DNA from: Blastococcus saxobsidens
Lineage (GTDB): Bacteria > Actinomycetota > Actinomycetes > Mycobacteriales > Geodermatophilaceae
DNA length: 64,000 bases
Direction: 5' to 3'
Assembly (NCBI RefSeq): GCF_002938435.1
Contig: NZ_POQT01000005.1
Coordinates: 1 to 64,000 of the forward strand
A program made the translations under genes and the position numbers. The notes beneath the pieces are model-generated. The model did no database searches. It worked only from the letters and a program-made list of their open reading frames with translations, and was not told the DNA's origin. Position 1 is the stretch's first letter, and each line of letters starts with the position of its first letter. Shown one piece after another: positions 54,277 to 62,408 of the stretch.

Positions 54277-55399
54277 AGTGACCCTCGAGCAGGTCGGCGA
54301 AACCGGCGGCGATCGTCGACCACGACCAGCGCTGCTCCACCCACCTGCGGCCCGCGGTACCCATGGCCCGGGCCCGTACCGGGTCGGCCAGCAGGCCGTC
54401 CAGCGCCGCGGCCACGGCTGCGGGCGACCGCGGGTCGACGACGTGGCCCGTGACGCCGTCGCGCACCGCTTCGGGCGCCCCACCGGACGTGCCGGCGACC
54501 ACCGGCCGGCCGCCGGCCGCGGCCTCCAGGAACACCATGCCGAGCCCCTCGACGTCCAGCCCTCCGCGGCGGGTGCGGCACGGCATCGCGAAGACGTCCC
54601 CGGCCGCGTAGTGCCGAGGCAGTTCGTCGTGGCCCACCGGCCCGGTCAGGACGACGGAACCCTGCAGGCCGGCCGCGGCGACGGCCCGGCGCAGCGACGC
54701 CTCCGCCGGTCCGCCACCGACCAGCAGCAGCCGGGCCCCCGGGTGGCGGGCGAGGATCCTCGGCCAGGCGGCCACGAGGACGTCCTGGCCCTTGCGCGCC
54801 ACCAACCGGGAGACGCAGACCACGACGGGCGCGTCCCCGAGGCCCCACCGGCGGCGCACCTCGGCCCCGTCGACGTCCGGGGTGAACCGGTCGACGTCCA
54901 CGCCGGGTGACAGCTGGGCGAGCCGGGTGCGGCCGGCCAGGGCGGGCGCGAGCCGGTCGCGGGTGTACTCGCTGATGTAGGTGACCACGTCGAGACCCGA
55001 CGCGATCCGCTGCATCAGCTGCCGGCTGCCCGGCAGTGCCACCCAGCCGGTCTCGTGCCCGTGCGTGGCGCCGACCAGGTGCCGCACCCCGGCCTGCCGG
55101 AGACCGGGGGCGAGCAGCCCCAGCGGGGCCGCCGCCCCGAAGAAGACCGTGTCGCAGCCGAAGCGGTCGACGAGGTCGACCGCGGCGCGGGCGGTCGCGC
55201 GGGTGGGCAGCAGCATGCCCGTGGGCCGCCGCACCACCGGGTAGGGCAGCGCGGCGTCGTGCTCCGCCGAGCCCGGCGAGTCGGAGGCGAGCACCACCAG
55301 GGAGTCCGCGGGCCGGCGCTCCAGCAGCGCGGCGACGAAGGTCTGGATGCCGCCCTGCCGTGGCGGGAAGTCGTTGGTGACGACGAGTGTCCGGCTCAC
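54275..55399 (-). CDS. pimB: GDP-mannose-dependent alpha-(1-6)-PIM1 mannosyltransferase
   Basis: A 374-residue GT4 enzyme matching M. tuberculosis PimB' (Rv2188c): LVVTNDFPPRQGGIQTFVAAL, GAAAPLGLLAPGLR, ATHGHETGWV, YISEYTRDRLAPAL, LSPGVDVDRFTPD, VSRLVARKGQDVLV and MPCRTRRGGLDVEGLGMVFLEA. It adds the second mannose to phosphatidylinositol monomannoside at the cytoplasmic face of the membrane. GTG 55399 overlaps the M48 protease stop by 4 bp, so the two are co-expressed. Confidence 0.92.
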   Translation of the reverse strand: MSRTLVVTNDFPPRQGGIQTFVAALLERRPADSLVVLASDSPGSAEHDAALPYPVVRRPTGMLLPTRATARAAVDLVDRFGCDTVFFGAAAPLGLLAPGLRQAGVRHLVGATHGHETGWVALPGSRQLMQRIASGLDVVTYISEYTRDRLAPALAGRTRLAQLSPGVDVDRFTPDVDGAEVRRRWGLGDAPVVVCVSRLVARKGQDVLVAAWPRILARHPGARLLLVGGGPAEASLRRAVAAAGLQGSVVLTGPVGHDELPRHYAAGDVFAMPCRTRRGGLDVEGLGMVFLEAAAGGRPVVAGTSGGAPEAVRDGVTGHVVDPRSPAAVAAALDGLLADPVRARAMGTAGRRWVEQRWSWSTIAAGFADLLEGH

Positions 55400-56676
55400 G
55401 GACCCTCCAGGCGTCGCCAGTCCTCGGCCAGGGCGATCCGCTGGGCCGCCGTGGGATGGCTGCCGAAGTACCACTGCCAGGCGGCCGGCGGGTCGGGGTC
55501 ACCGAGGTTCGTCGTGGACAGCCGGCGCTGCATGGCGATGAACGCGTCCGGGTCCCGGGTGAGGTCGAGGGCGTGCACGTCGGCCCGTGCCTCGATCTGG
55601 CGCGAGACCAGGTTCTGCACCGGGGTGCCCAGCAGCCCACCGGCGCTGACGAGGAACAGCAGCAGCGGCACGACCCGCGGGTCCCCGGGCGCATCCGCCC
55701 CCGCCCGGCGCAGCAGCGGCGCCCACGACAGGAGCCAGCCGAGCAGCGCGGTCGCCGCCCCGGCCCCCAGGGCGCCCATCAGCGTGCCGGTCAGGACGTC
55801 GTCGTTGGCGACGTGGCCGAGCTCGTGGGCCACGATCGACTCGATCTCCTCGTCGGGCAGCCGGTCCAGGAGCGTGTCGTAGACGACCACCCGCCGGGTC
55901 GAGCCGAACCCCGACACGTAGGCGTTCAGGGCCGTCGTCCGGCGGGAGGCGTCGGAGACCAGCACGTCCTGGACCGGGGTGCCGTTCTCCTCGGCGAGCG
56001 CCAGCAGGTCGGTGCGCAGCTCTCCGGCCGGCAGCGGCTCGAACCGGTTGAACGCCGGCTCGATCACCACCGGGTAGAGGAAGGAGCCCACGACGACCAG
56101 CACCGCGGCCGCGAACCCCGACCAGGCCCACCAGGTGCGCGGGGCCCGGCGGACCACCCACAGGAAGAGCAGCACCACCAGCGTCGTGAGCGCCGCGCTG
56201 ATCGCCAGGGACACGGCGACGTCGCGCAGCCAGAGCCCCCATCCCCGGGTCGAGAGGCCGTAGCGGTGCCGGACCGTCTCGGCGTAGGCCGCCACGGGCA
56301 GCGTGACGAGCCGGCCGACGAGCAGCAGCGCCGGCACGCCGAGCAGCACCTCGCCGGGCCACCGCCCACGCACCGGGGCCGCCGCGGCCCGGACGAGCCG
56401 GGCGCCGAGCGGGGTCAGCCCGAGCAGCGCGGAGACGACCAGCCCGAGCGAGATCGAGACCAGCGATGCCGGTCGCAGCGCGTCGGCGAACGCCTCGGCG
56501 CGCGCCACCTGGGCGGCGTCCAGCCCCGCGGTCGGGTCCGGCGCCGTGCGACCGCCCGGAGGCACGGGCAGGACGTCCCACGGGGTCCGGAGGACGACGA
56601 CGAGCAGGGCGGCGGCCCCGAGGACCAGCGCCACCGCCAGCGCGGTGCGCGCACCCGTCCGCCCGCCCCGCTGCAC
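55396..56676 (-). CDS. M48 family membrane metallopeptidase (Ste24-like)
   Basis: A 426-residue integral membrane protease: several N-terminal hydrophobic helices including the CAAX-protease N-domain (VRHRYGLSTRGWGLWLRD), then zinc motif VAHELGHVANDD (HExxH), and the third ligand Glu in IEARADVHALDL. VLVSDASRRTTALNAYVSGFGSTRRVVVYDTLL precedes the active site, as in Ste24/HtpX proteins. It probably degrades or processes membrane proteins. TAGGAT 7 nt before GTG 56676 suggests a leaderless start for the protease-pimB' transcript. Confidence 0.9.
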   Translation of the reverse strand: MQRGGRTGARTALAVALVLGAAALLVVVLRTPWDVLPVPPGGRTAPDPTAGLDAAQVARAEAFADALRPASLVSISLGLVVSALLGLTPLGARLVRAAAAPVRGRWPGEVLLGVPALLLVGRLVTLPVAAYAETVRHRYGLSTRGWGLWLRDVAVSLAISAALTTLVVLLFLWVVRRAPRTWWAWSGFAAAVLVVVGSFLYPVVIEPAFNRFEPLPAGELRTDLLALAEENGTPVQDVLVSDASRRTTALNAYVSGFGSTRRVVVYDTLLDRLPDEEIESIVAHELGHVANDDVLTGTLMGALGAGAATALLGWLLSWAPLLRRAGADAPGDPRVVPLLLFLVSAGGLLGTPVQNLVSRQIEARADVHALDLTRDPDAFIAMQRRLSTTNLGDPDPPAAWQWYFGSHPTAAQRIALAEDWRRLEGP

Positions 56677-56683
56677 CCGGCCG

Positions 56684-56689
56684 ATCCTA
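56684..56689 (-). promoter_or_regulatory. -10 box of the M48-pimB' operon
   Basis: Minus-strand TAGGAT, 7 nt before GTG 56676, immediately downstream of repeat copy B in the direction of transcription. Confidence 0.5.
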
Positions 56690-56695
56690 GTAAGA

Positions 56696-56749
56696 GGACC
56701 CCGTCCCCCTCCCCGCTCGCAAGCTCGCGGCGAGCCTCTGGACGGGGCC
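56696..56749. repeat. Intergenic repeat, copy B (54 bp)
   Basis: Starts GGACCCCGTCC and ends GGACGGGGCC, the reverse complement of copy A apart from a few bases near the middle. It lies between the NlpC/P60 gene and the M48 promoter, 7 bp from the -10 box. Confidence 0.8.
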
Positions 56750-56778
56750 GCAGTGCTGGAGGGCGCCCCACCCGACGG

Positions 56779-56816
56779 CGAGGGCCGGCGAACCCCGGAG
56801 GGATCACCGGCCCTCG
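56779..56816. terminator. Hairpin terminator after NlpC/P60 gene
   Basis: A 10-bp stem, CGAGGGCCGG with CCGGCCCTCG, and an 18-nt loop, located 17 bp beyond the end of the minus-strand hydrolase gene. Confidence 0.6.
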
Positions 56817-56832
56817 AGCGACCGACCGGTTG

Positions 56833-57921
56833 TCAGCCGACGATGCGCTTGGCGTGCGTGAAGTCGCCCTTCATCGCGTTGAAGCTGGCCACCTTCACCG
56901 GCTGGCCGGAGGTCGACGCGTGGACCATCTGGCCGTTGCCGATGTACATGGCGACGTGACTGGTCGGCTCGTAGAAGAAGAGCAGGTCCCCGGGCTGGAG
57001 CTGGCTCGCGGCCACGGTCTGCCCCGTCTGCGCCTGGCTCTTGCTCGAGTGCGGCAGGCTCACCCCGGCCGCCGCGTAGGCGTAGGAGGTCAGACCCGAG
57101 CAGTCGAAGGCGTCCGGGCCACCGGCGCCCCAGACGTACGGGTCACCGACCTGGGCCAGCGCCGTGTCGACCGCCACCTGCGCCGCGCTGCTCGGAGCGA
57201 CGACGCCGCTCGGCACCGGCTGGGCCTCGCCACCGCCGTGGGCCCGCTGCACGACCTCCTGCTGCGGCGCGCTCAGCGCGTCGTACTGGCGCTGGTAGTC
57301 GGCGATCTTCGTCTCGAGCTCCCGCTGCTGCGCGGCGATCTCGTCGACCGCGCGCTGCGCCTCGGCGGTGGCCTCGTTCGCGGCCTCGCGGGAGGCTTCC
57401 GCCTCCTCAGCGGCCAGCGAGACCTCGGCGAGCACCTCGTTCGTGTGGCCGGCGATGGCATCGAGGGTGCCGAGCTGGTCGACCATCTCGCCGGCGGACC
57501 CACTGGTCAGCAGCACGTCGAAGGAGGAGACGCCGCTGCCGGTGTAGGCGCTGCGCGCCAGCCGGCGGATCTGCCCGTCCAGGGACTCGAGGCGCCCCTC
57601 GGCGGCCTCCGCGGCCTCGATCGCCTCGCGGACGGCGTTCCGGTGGCCCTCGAGGACGACCTTCGCCTCGTTGAGCTCCTCGGTGACGACCTCCAGCTGG
57701 TGGCCGGCCGCGGCGACCTTGGCGGCGGCCTGGTCGGCGGTGCCCACGTCGCCGGGGACGGCCGACGCGGTACCGGGGAGGACGGTCAGGGTCAGCGCGG
57801 CGGCGGCACCGACGAGGAGTGCGGAGCGCAGCGGGCCGAAGCGGCGGGCACGGGTGCCGGCCTGACGACCGGTCTGGAGCTGTGCGGGGTCATGCGTCAG
57901 TGGTGCGTGAGGGGTCGCCAC
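56833..57921 (-). CDS. NlpC/P60 peptidoglycan endopeptidase (C40)
   Basis: A 362-residue secreted hydrolase. The signal peptide spans about residues 30-53 (ALLVGAAAALTLTVLPGTASA). A long coiled coil (60-220) follows, then the NlpC/P60 domain with Cys in AFDCSGLTSYAY, His in SHVAMYIGNG and the third polar residue His in MVHASTSG. It cuts peptide cross-bridges in the cell wall, like RipA/RipD proteins (Rv2190c in the same place in M. tuberculosis). Expression is probably set by the c-di-AMP riboswitch upstream. Confidence 0.93.
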   Translation of the reverse strand: MATPHAPLTHDPAQLQTGRQAGTRARRFGPLRSALLVGAAAALTLTVLPGTASAVPGDVGTADQAAAKVAAAGHQLEVVTEELNEAKVVLEGHRNAVREAIEAAEAAEGRLESLDGQIRRLARSAYTGSGVSSFDVLLTSGSAGEMVDQLGTLDAIAGHTNEVLAEVSLAAEEAEASREAANEATAEAQRAVDEIAAQQRELETKIADYQRQYDALSAPQQEVVQRAHGGGEAQPVPSGVVAPSSAAQVAVDTALAQVGDPYVWGAGGPDAFDCSGLTSYAYAAAGVSLPHSSKSQAQTGQTVAASQLQPGDLLFFYEPTSHVAMYIGNGQMVHASTSGQPVKVASFNAMKGDFTHAKRIVG

Positions 57922-57951
57922 GTGCGGCGGCTCTCCGTTTCTTCCGCTACG

Positions 57952-58107
57952 ACCGCCTACCGAGTTAGCTGACGGGTTCGGGCTGGGAAGACTGGCCCTA
58001 TCCCCCGGGCCGGCGAGCCGGCCGCGGGGGAACTCACCCCAGAACTGCGGTGGGTCCCCGGCTCACCTCGGGCGCCGGTGCTGCGCGCCGTGTGGTGATT
58101 AGGCGGT
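57952..58107 (-). ncRNA. c-di-AMP riboswitch (ydaO-yuaA leader)
   Basis: On the minus strand the leader contains GGGGACCCACCGCAGTTCTG, then GGGGTGAG, and the hallmark 3' half TAGGGCCAGTCTTCC, GCCCGAACCCGTCAGCTAAC and GGTAGGCGG. Closing stem P1 is perfect: ACCGCCTA at 58107-58100 pairs with TAGGCGGT at 57959-57952. About 30 nt separate it from the hydrolase start. In actinobacteria this class controls cell-wall hydrolases, usually turning them off when c-di-AMP is high. Confidence 0.92.
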
Positions 58108-58161
58108 GCCCGGTCGAGGTCATCCCTCTGCGGATGACGACCACCCGACCGAACGGCGACG

Positions 58162-58190
58162 ACCATACGACCGTGACGAAGCCGTGACAA
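58162..58190 (-). promoter_or_regulatory. Promoter of the riboswitch/NlpC gene with GTCAC repeats
   Basis: Minus-strand TTGTCA (58190-58185), 17 nt, TATGGT (58167-58162) forms a good sigma-70-type promoter, with initiation near 58155. Two GTCACGG direct repeats (58188-58182 and 58177-58171) 11 bp apart lie between the elements, resembling response-regulator sites such as MtrA boxes. Confidence 0.6.
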
Positions 58191-58290
58191 ATGGAGGGCT
58201 CTGATACGGGTGTGACGAACATCCCGCCCGGACCGGCGCGCCTGCGCCGCGCCAGGCGCCCCGAGGTGTAGGCGGTCGCGGCCGGGCGGG

Positions 58291-58611
58291 TCAGCCGATC
58301 CGCCGGCCTCGCGAGCCGTCGCCGCCCCGGTCCGCCGCGCCGTCCCGGTGCCGCAGCGGCGGGACGAGACCGCCCTCGGCCAGCGCGCGCACCGCCCGTC
58401 GTTCCACGTCGTCGAACTCCACCACGACGCCGGCGGGCGGCACGACGGCGTCCTCGGCCGTCGCTCCGTCGCCGGGTCGGGCACGAGCGGTCATCGGCAC
58501 CACCACGGGGTCCACCCCCTGCCACCCGGGTGGGGCTCCCAGCAGGACGGTGACGACGCAGTCGGCGCAGCCGGTCCCCCGGACGGTGCAGGTGTCGCAG
58601 TCGATGAGCAT
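58291..58611 (-). CDS. Small Cys-rich conserved protein
   Basis: A 106-residue protein beginning MLIDCDTCTVRGTGCADCVVTVLLG, with four Cys as C-x2-C-x6-C-x2-C, a likely metal (Zn or Fe-S) site. The rest is a Gly/Pro-rich middle and an Arg-rich tail (ERRAVRALAEGGLVPPLRHRD). Related actinobacterial proteins lie beside cell-wall hydrolase genes; none has a known function. GGAGGAG lies seven bases before ATG 58611. It is probably transcribed independently of the riboswitch gene. Confidence 0.75.
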   Translation of the reverse strand: MLIDCDTCTVRGTGCADCVVTVLLGAPPGWQGVDPVVVPMTARARPGDGATAEDAVVPPAGVVVEFDDVERRAVRALAEGGLVPPLRHRDGAADRGGDGSRGRRIG

Positions 58612-58693
58612 CGGTTCTCTCCTCCGTGAGTCGCTGCGCACGCTAGGAGCCCCCACCGACAATTCCGCACCGACCGCATCCGGCGCTGCGGGC

Positions 58694-60439
58694 TCAGGTG
58701 CCCGCGTACTCCCAGTGCCACGGCTCCTCGCGGCCGTTCCCCGGGTCGGCCCACGTCGGGTGGAGGAAGCCGAACCGGCCCGCGTTGGCCACCATCCAGG
58801 CGTACTGCGGCGTGCCGAAGGTCTGGATCCCGCCGCACAGGTCCACGGCGAGCCCCCAGCCGTGGTCGCTGGTGCCGGGCACGGCGGCCAGCGACGGCTT
58901 CTCCCCGAAGAGCCGCACCTGGCTGGCGTAGGTCCGGTAGGAGTCGGTGATGCACAGGGGCGCGCCGAACTGGGCGGCGTAGGCCGCGGACATGGCCCGG
59001 TAGGCGGCCGCCGCGTCGCAGCGCAGCGCGTGCCCGCCGATCCCCAGCGGGCACATCGCGCTCGGCGGGATCAGCCCGTTCGGGTAGCCGCCCCAGGCGC
59101 GGGCACCGTCGTAGCTGGCCGGGTAGACGGTGTTGCCGCACTCCGTGCGCAGCGCTCCGCCGGCCGGCCCGGGGACGTCCACGGCCGGCCGCTGCGGGAG
59201 GCTCGGCCGGCCGATGCCCAGCACCTGGTCGCCCGGCAGCTTCCGCACGACCACCGCACCGGCCCGCCCGTCTGCCGCCAGCATCGTGCCCGGGTCCAGC
59301 GCGATCCCCACGTGCCCGAGGCCCGACTCCCCGGCGCCGAGGAACACCAGGTCACCCGGGAGGACGTCGGCAGGGTCGACGGGGCTGGTGACGGCGAACA
59401 GCTCCCCCTGCGTGCCCGGGAGAGGGATGCCGGACCGCCCGTACACCGACTGCACGAGCGTCGCGCAGTCCCACGCGTCGGGGCCGGCCGTCCCGGGGGC
59501 GTAGGGCTTGCCGAGGGCGTCCATGGCCGCGGTCACCGCGGCCACCGTCTCCGCCGGCAGCACCAGCAGCGAGCTGGGCTGCCCCGGCAGCTGCGCCGCC
59601 CCCGGCTGCGCACCGCCGGCCGCGGACCCCACCGGCACCAGCCGGTCGGGCAGCGTGAGCTGCGGAGCGCGCAGGTCGGCGGCCGGCGGGACCGCGATGC
59701 CCGCGGCGCGCAGCTGGTCCACGTAGGCCCGCCAGTTCGCGGCCGTCCGCTCGTTGACCGCCACCTGCTCCCGCTGCAGGGCGGCCAGCTGGCCGTCCAC
59801 GACCGCGAGCGCCTCGTCCAGTTCCGCGGTGACCGCGTCGGCCGCCGACTCCAGCTCGGCGACCCGCGCGTCCACCTCCGCGGCACGGGCCGAGGCCTCG
59901 TCCAGGGCCGCCCGGGCCCGCGCCGCCTCGTCCAGCGCCGCGCGGCGGAAGGTCTCGGCGACGGAGATGATCTCCGCGGCGTGCGCGTCGACCGCCTCGA
60001 GGAACCCGAGGCCCGCCAGCACGTCACCCGGGTCGCTGCCGGTGAGCATCAGCGTCAGCGGGGTCAGCGCGCCGCGGTCGCGGTACACGGCCGCGGCGTA
60101 GGTGGCGACCTGCCGCTGGTGGACCGCCAGCTCCCCCTGCGCGTCCGCGAGGAGCGCCTGGGCCTCCTCGACCGCGCGGCGGGCCTCGGCCTGCGCCTCG
60201 CGTGCCGCGACGACGTCCTCCTGCTGGGCGCGGAGGTCCTCCTGCACCTCGGCGGCCCGTTGCTGCAGGCGGTCCAGGGCCCGGCTGTCCAGCACCCCGG
60301 ACGTACCGCCCGGCTGGTCGCTGGGCGCGGCTCCCACGGACGAGGACGGCGCGAGGGCCAGCACCAGCGCGGCCAGGGCGACCGCGCCGGCCCGGCATGC
60401 CGCCGGAACGGAGGAGCGCCACGGGGAACGCGCGGGCAT
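58694..60439 (-). CDS. Secreted double hydrolase: coiled coil, NlpC/P60 and VanY (M15B) domains
   Basis: A 581-residue exported protein. The signal peptide is residues 10-37, and a long coiled coil covers about 45-250. The NlpC/P60 domain (about 310-425) has Cys in AWDCATLVQSVYGRSG and His in GLGHVGIALD, but the third residue is not His (MLAADGRAG). A D-Ala-D-Ala carboxypeptidase domain (about 470-581) has SYRTYASQVRLF, zinc motif GTSDHGWGLAVDLCGG and the closing EPWHWEY. It could cut two different peptidoglycan bonds. ATG 60439 is preceded by AAGGTGG. Confidence 0.88.
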   Translation of the reverse strand: MPARSPWRSSVPAACRAGAVALAALVLALAPSSSVGAAPSDQPGGTSGVLDSRALDRLQQRAAEVQEDLRAQQEDVVAAREAQAEARRAVEEAQALLADAQGELAVHQRQVATYAAAVYRDRGALTPLTLMLTGSDPGDVLAGLGFLEAVDAHAAEIISVAETFRRAALDEAARARAALDEASARAAEVDARVAELESAADAVTAELDEALAVVDGQLAALQREQVAVNERTAANWRAYVDQLRAAGIAVPPAADLRAPQLTLPDRLVPVGSAAGGAQPGAAQLPGQPSSLLVLPAETVAAVTAAMDALGKPYAPGTAGPDAWDCATLVQSVYGRSGIPLPGTQGELFAVTSPVDPADVLPGDLVFLGAGESGLGHVGIALDPGTMLAADGRAGAVVVRKLPGDQVLGIGRPSLPQRPAVDVPGPAGGALRTECGNTVYPASYDGARAWGGYPNGLIPPSAMCPLGIGGHALRCDAAAAYRAMSAAYAAQFGAPLCITDSYRTYASQVRLFGEKPSLAAVPGTSDHGWGLAVDLCGGIQTFGTPQYAWMVANAGRFGFLHPTWADPGNGREEPWHWEYAGT

Positions 60440-60613
60440 CGGACCACCTTCACCGGTCGGGGCCGACCGCCCGGTTCGCGGCCGCCACCAGCAGGAATGG
60501 TGTCCTGCCGGCGTTCGGAGTGCCAGGTGCGGCCTGTCCTCGGGCCGGCGAAACCGCCTGACAGGGGGATGCCGCACCCGGCGCGCGTCCCCGGGAGTGT
60601 CAGCACCCCCACC

Positions 60614-60619
60614 TACCGT
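60614..60619 (+). promoter_or_regulatory. -10 box of the DEDDh-UvrC-like gene
   Basis: TACCGT, 7 nt before GTG 60627, consistent with leaderless transcription. Confidence 0.5.
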
Positions 60620-60626
60620 CCGCCCC

Positions 60627-62408
60627 GTGCCACCCGCTCCCGCCCCTCCCCGCTACCACCAGGTCTCCATCGAGGAGGTGGGGACGCCGCTGTCGCAGGT
60701 CACCTTCGTCGTGGTCGACCTGGAGACGACCGGCGGCTCGCCCAAGGACTGCGCCATCACCGAGATCGGCGCCGTGAAGGTGCGGGGCGGTCAGGTGCTC
60801 GGCGAGTTCCAGACCCTGGTCGACCCCGGCCACGAGATCCCCCCGTACATCAGCGTGCTGACCGGCATCACCTCGTCGATGGTGGCCGCCGCGCCGCGGA
60901 TCGGCTCGGTGCTGCCGGCCTTCCTCGAGTTCGCCCGCGGCGCGGTGCTGGTCGCGCACAACGCCCCCTTCGACTTGGGCTTCCTCAAGGCGGCCTGCGC
61001 CGGTTCGGGCATCGCCTGGCCGGCCGCGGCCTCGGTCGACACCGCAGTGCTCGCCCGGCGGCTGCTCAGCCGTGACGAGGTGCCCAACTGCAAGCTGGGC
61101 ACGCTCGCGCCCTTCTTCTCGGCCACCACCTCCCCCACCCACCGGGCGCTGGACGACGCCCGCGCCACCGTCGACGTGCTGCACGGCCTGTTCGAGCGGC
61201 TGGGCCCGCTGGGCGTCACGACGCTGGAGGAGCTGACGGGGCTGACCCGCCAGATCGACCCCGAGCGCCGCCGCAAGCGCCACCTCGCCGACGACGTCCC
61301 GCACGGACCGGGCGTGTACCTCTTCCGCGGCCCGCGCGAGGAACCGCTGTACGTCGGCACCTCCACCGACCTCCGCAGCCGGGTGCGCAGCTACTTCTCC
61401 TCCAGCGAGCAGCGCAGCCGGATCACCGAGATGGTGGCGCTCGCCCAGCGGATCGACACGATCCCGTGCGCGCACGCGCTCGAGGCGGCGGTGCGCGAGC
61501 TGCGGCTGATCGCCGAGCACAAGCCGAGGTACAACCGCCGCTCCCGCTTCCCCGAGCGAGCCCTGTGGGTCCGGCTCACGGAGGAACCCTTCCCGCGGCT
61601 GTCGGTGGTGCGGCGGGTCCGACCCGACGCGGGGGTGTTCCTCGGTCCCTTCCCCGACCGCCGTGCCGCCGACGCCGCGGTCGCCGCCGTCCACGAGTCC
61701 CTCCCGCTGCGGCAGTGCACCGCCCGTCTGTCCCCGCGCACGCCGACCAGCGCCTGCGTGCTGGCCGGGATGGGTCGGTGCGGCGCGCCCTGCACCGGCG
61801 CGCAGAGCGTCGTCGAGTACGCGGACGTCGCGGCCGTCTTCGCCGCCGCCGTCACCCACGACCCCCGTCCGCTGGTGGCCCCGCTGCTCGCACGGGTCGA
61901 GCACCTGGCGGCCGAGGAGCGCTACGAGGACGCGGCCGTGCTGCGCGACCGGGTCGCCGTGCTGGTCCGCGCCCTCCGACGCCGGCAGCGGCTGGAATCC
62001 CTGGCCGCGGTCCCCGAGCTCGTCCTCGCCCGTCCCGACGGCGACGGCGGGTGGGAGCTGTCGGTGGTGCGGTTCGGCCGGCTCGTCTCCGCCGGCTGCA
62101 CACCGCGCGGGACGACGGTCCGGAGCGTGCTGGGCACGCTGCTGGCGACCGCCGAGATGCTGCCGAACACCGACGGCACCCCGACCACGTCGGTCGACGA
62201 GACCGAGCTCGTGCTGCGGTGGCTGGAGAAGCCCGGCACCCGGTTGGTCCAGCTGACGGGGACACTGGCCAGCCCCGCACCTGGCACCGGCGCCTTCAGC
62301 GGGTTCCTCAGCCAGGTGGAGGCCGGCCGCACCGGTCAGGATCCCTTCGCCGACTCCCGCTCGCTGGGCACGCGCGCCCGGCCGGAACGGATAGCATCGC
62401 CGGCGTGA
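60627..62408 (+). CDS. DEDDh exonuclease fused to UvrC-like (Cho-type) nuclease
   Basis: A 593-residue fusion like M. tuberculosis Rv2191. Residues about 25-200 are a DnaQ-type DEDDh exonuclease (VVVDLETTGGSPKD; VAHNAPFDLGFL; HRALDDARATVDVL). About 225-310 is a GIY-YIG nuclease (GPGVYLFRGPREEPLYVGTS then DLRSRV). The rest is a UvrC homology region with a UVR-like segment (AAEERYEDAAVLRDRV) and Cys residues. E. coli Cho is similar in the second half. A role in DNA repair, cutting and trimming at damage, is inferred. It overlaps the Lrp-domain gene by 4 bp. Confidence 0.9.
   Translation: MPPAPAPPRYHQVSIEEVGTPLSQVTFVVVDLETTGGSPKDCAITEIGAVKVRGGQVLGEFQTLVDPGHEIPPYISVLTGITSSMVAAAPRIGSVLPAFLEFARGAVLVAHNAPFDLGFLKAACAGSGIAWPAAASVDTAVLARRLLSRDEVPNCKLGTLAPFFSATTSPTHRALDDARATVDVLHGLFERLGPLGVTTLEELTGLTRQIDPERRRKRHLADDVPHGPGVYLFRGPREEPLYVGTSTDLRSRVRSYFSSSEQRSRITEMVALAQRIDTIPCAHALEAAVRELRLIAEHKPRYNRRSRFPERALWVRLTEEPFPRLSVVRRVRPDAGVFLGPFPDRRAADAAVAAVHESLPLRQCTARLSPRTPTSACVLAGMGRCGAPCTGAQSVVEYADVAAVFAAAVTHDPRPLVAPLLARVEHLAAEERYEDAAVLRDRVAVLVRALRRRQRLESLAAVPELVLARPDGDGGWELSVVRFGRLVSAGCTPRGTTVRSVLGTLLATAEMLPNTDGTPTTSVDETELVLRWLEKPGTRLVQLTGTLASPAPGTGAFSGFLSQVEAGRTGQDPFADSRSLGTRARPERIASPA

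Noticed and set aside
51921-55694. A 1257-codon open frame on the minus strand
   Set aside because: It crosses fadD, pimB' and M48 genes in other frames; only compositional open reading, no homology motif.
60440-60626. Possible second ydaO riboswitch upstream of the NlpC/P60-VanY gene
   Set aside because: The GAACCCGTCAGCTAAC core and P1 pairing are absent from this leader.
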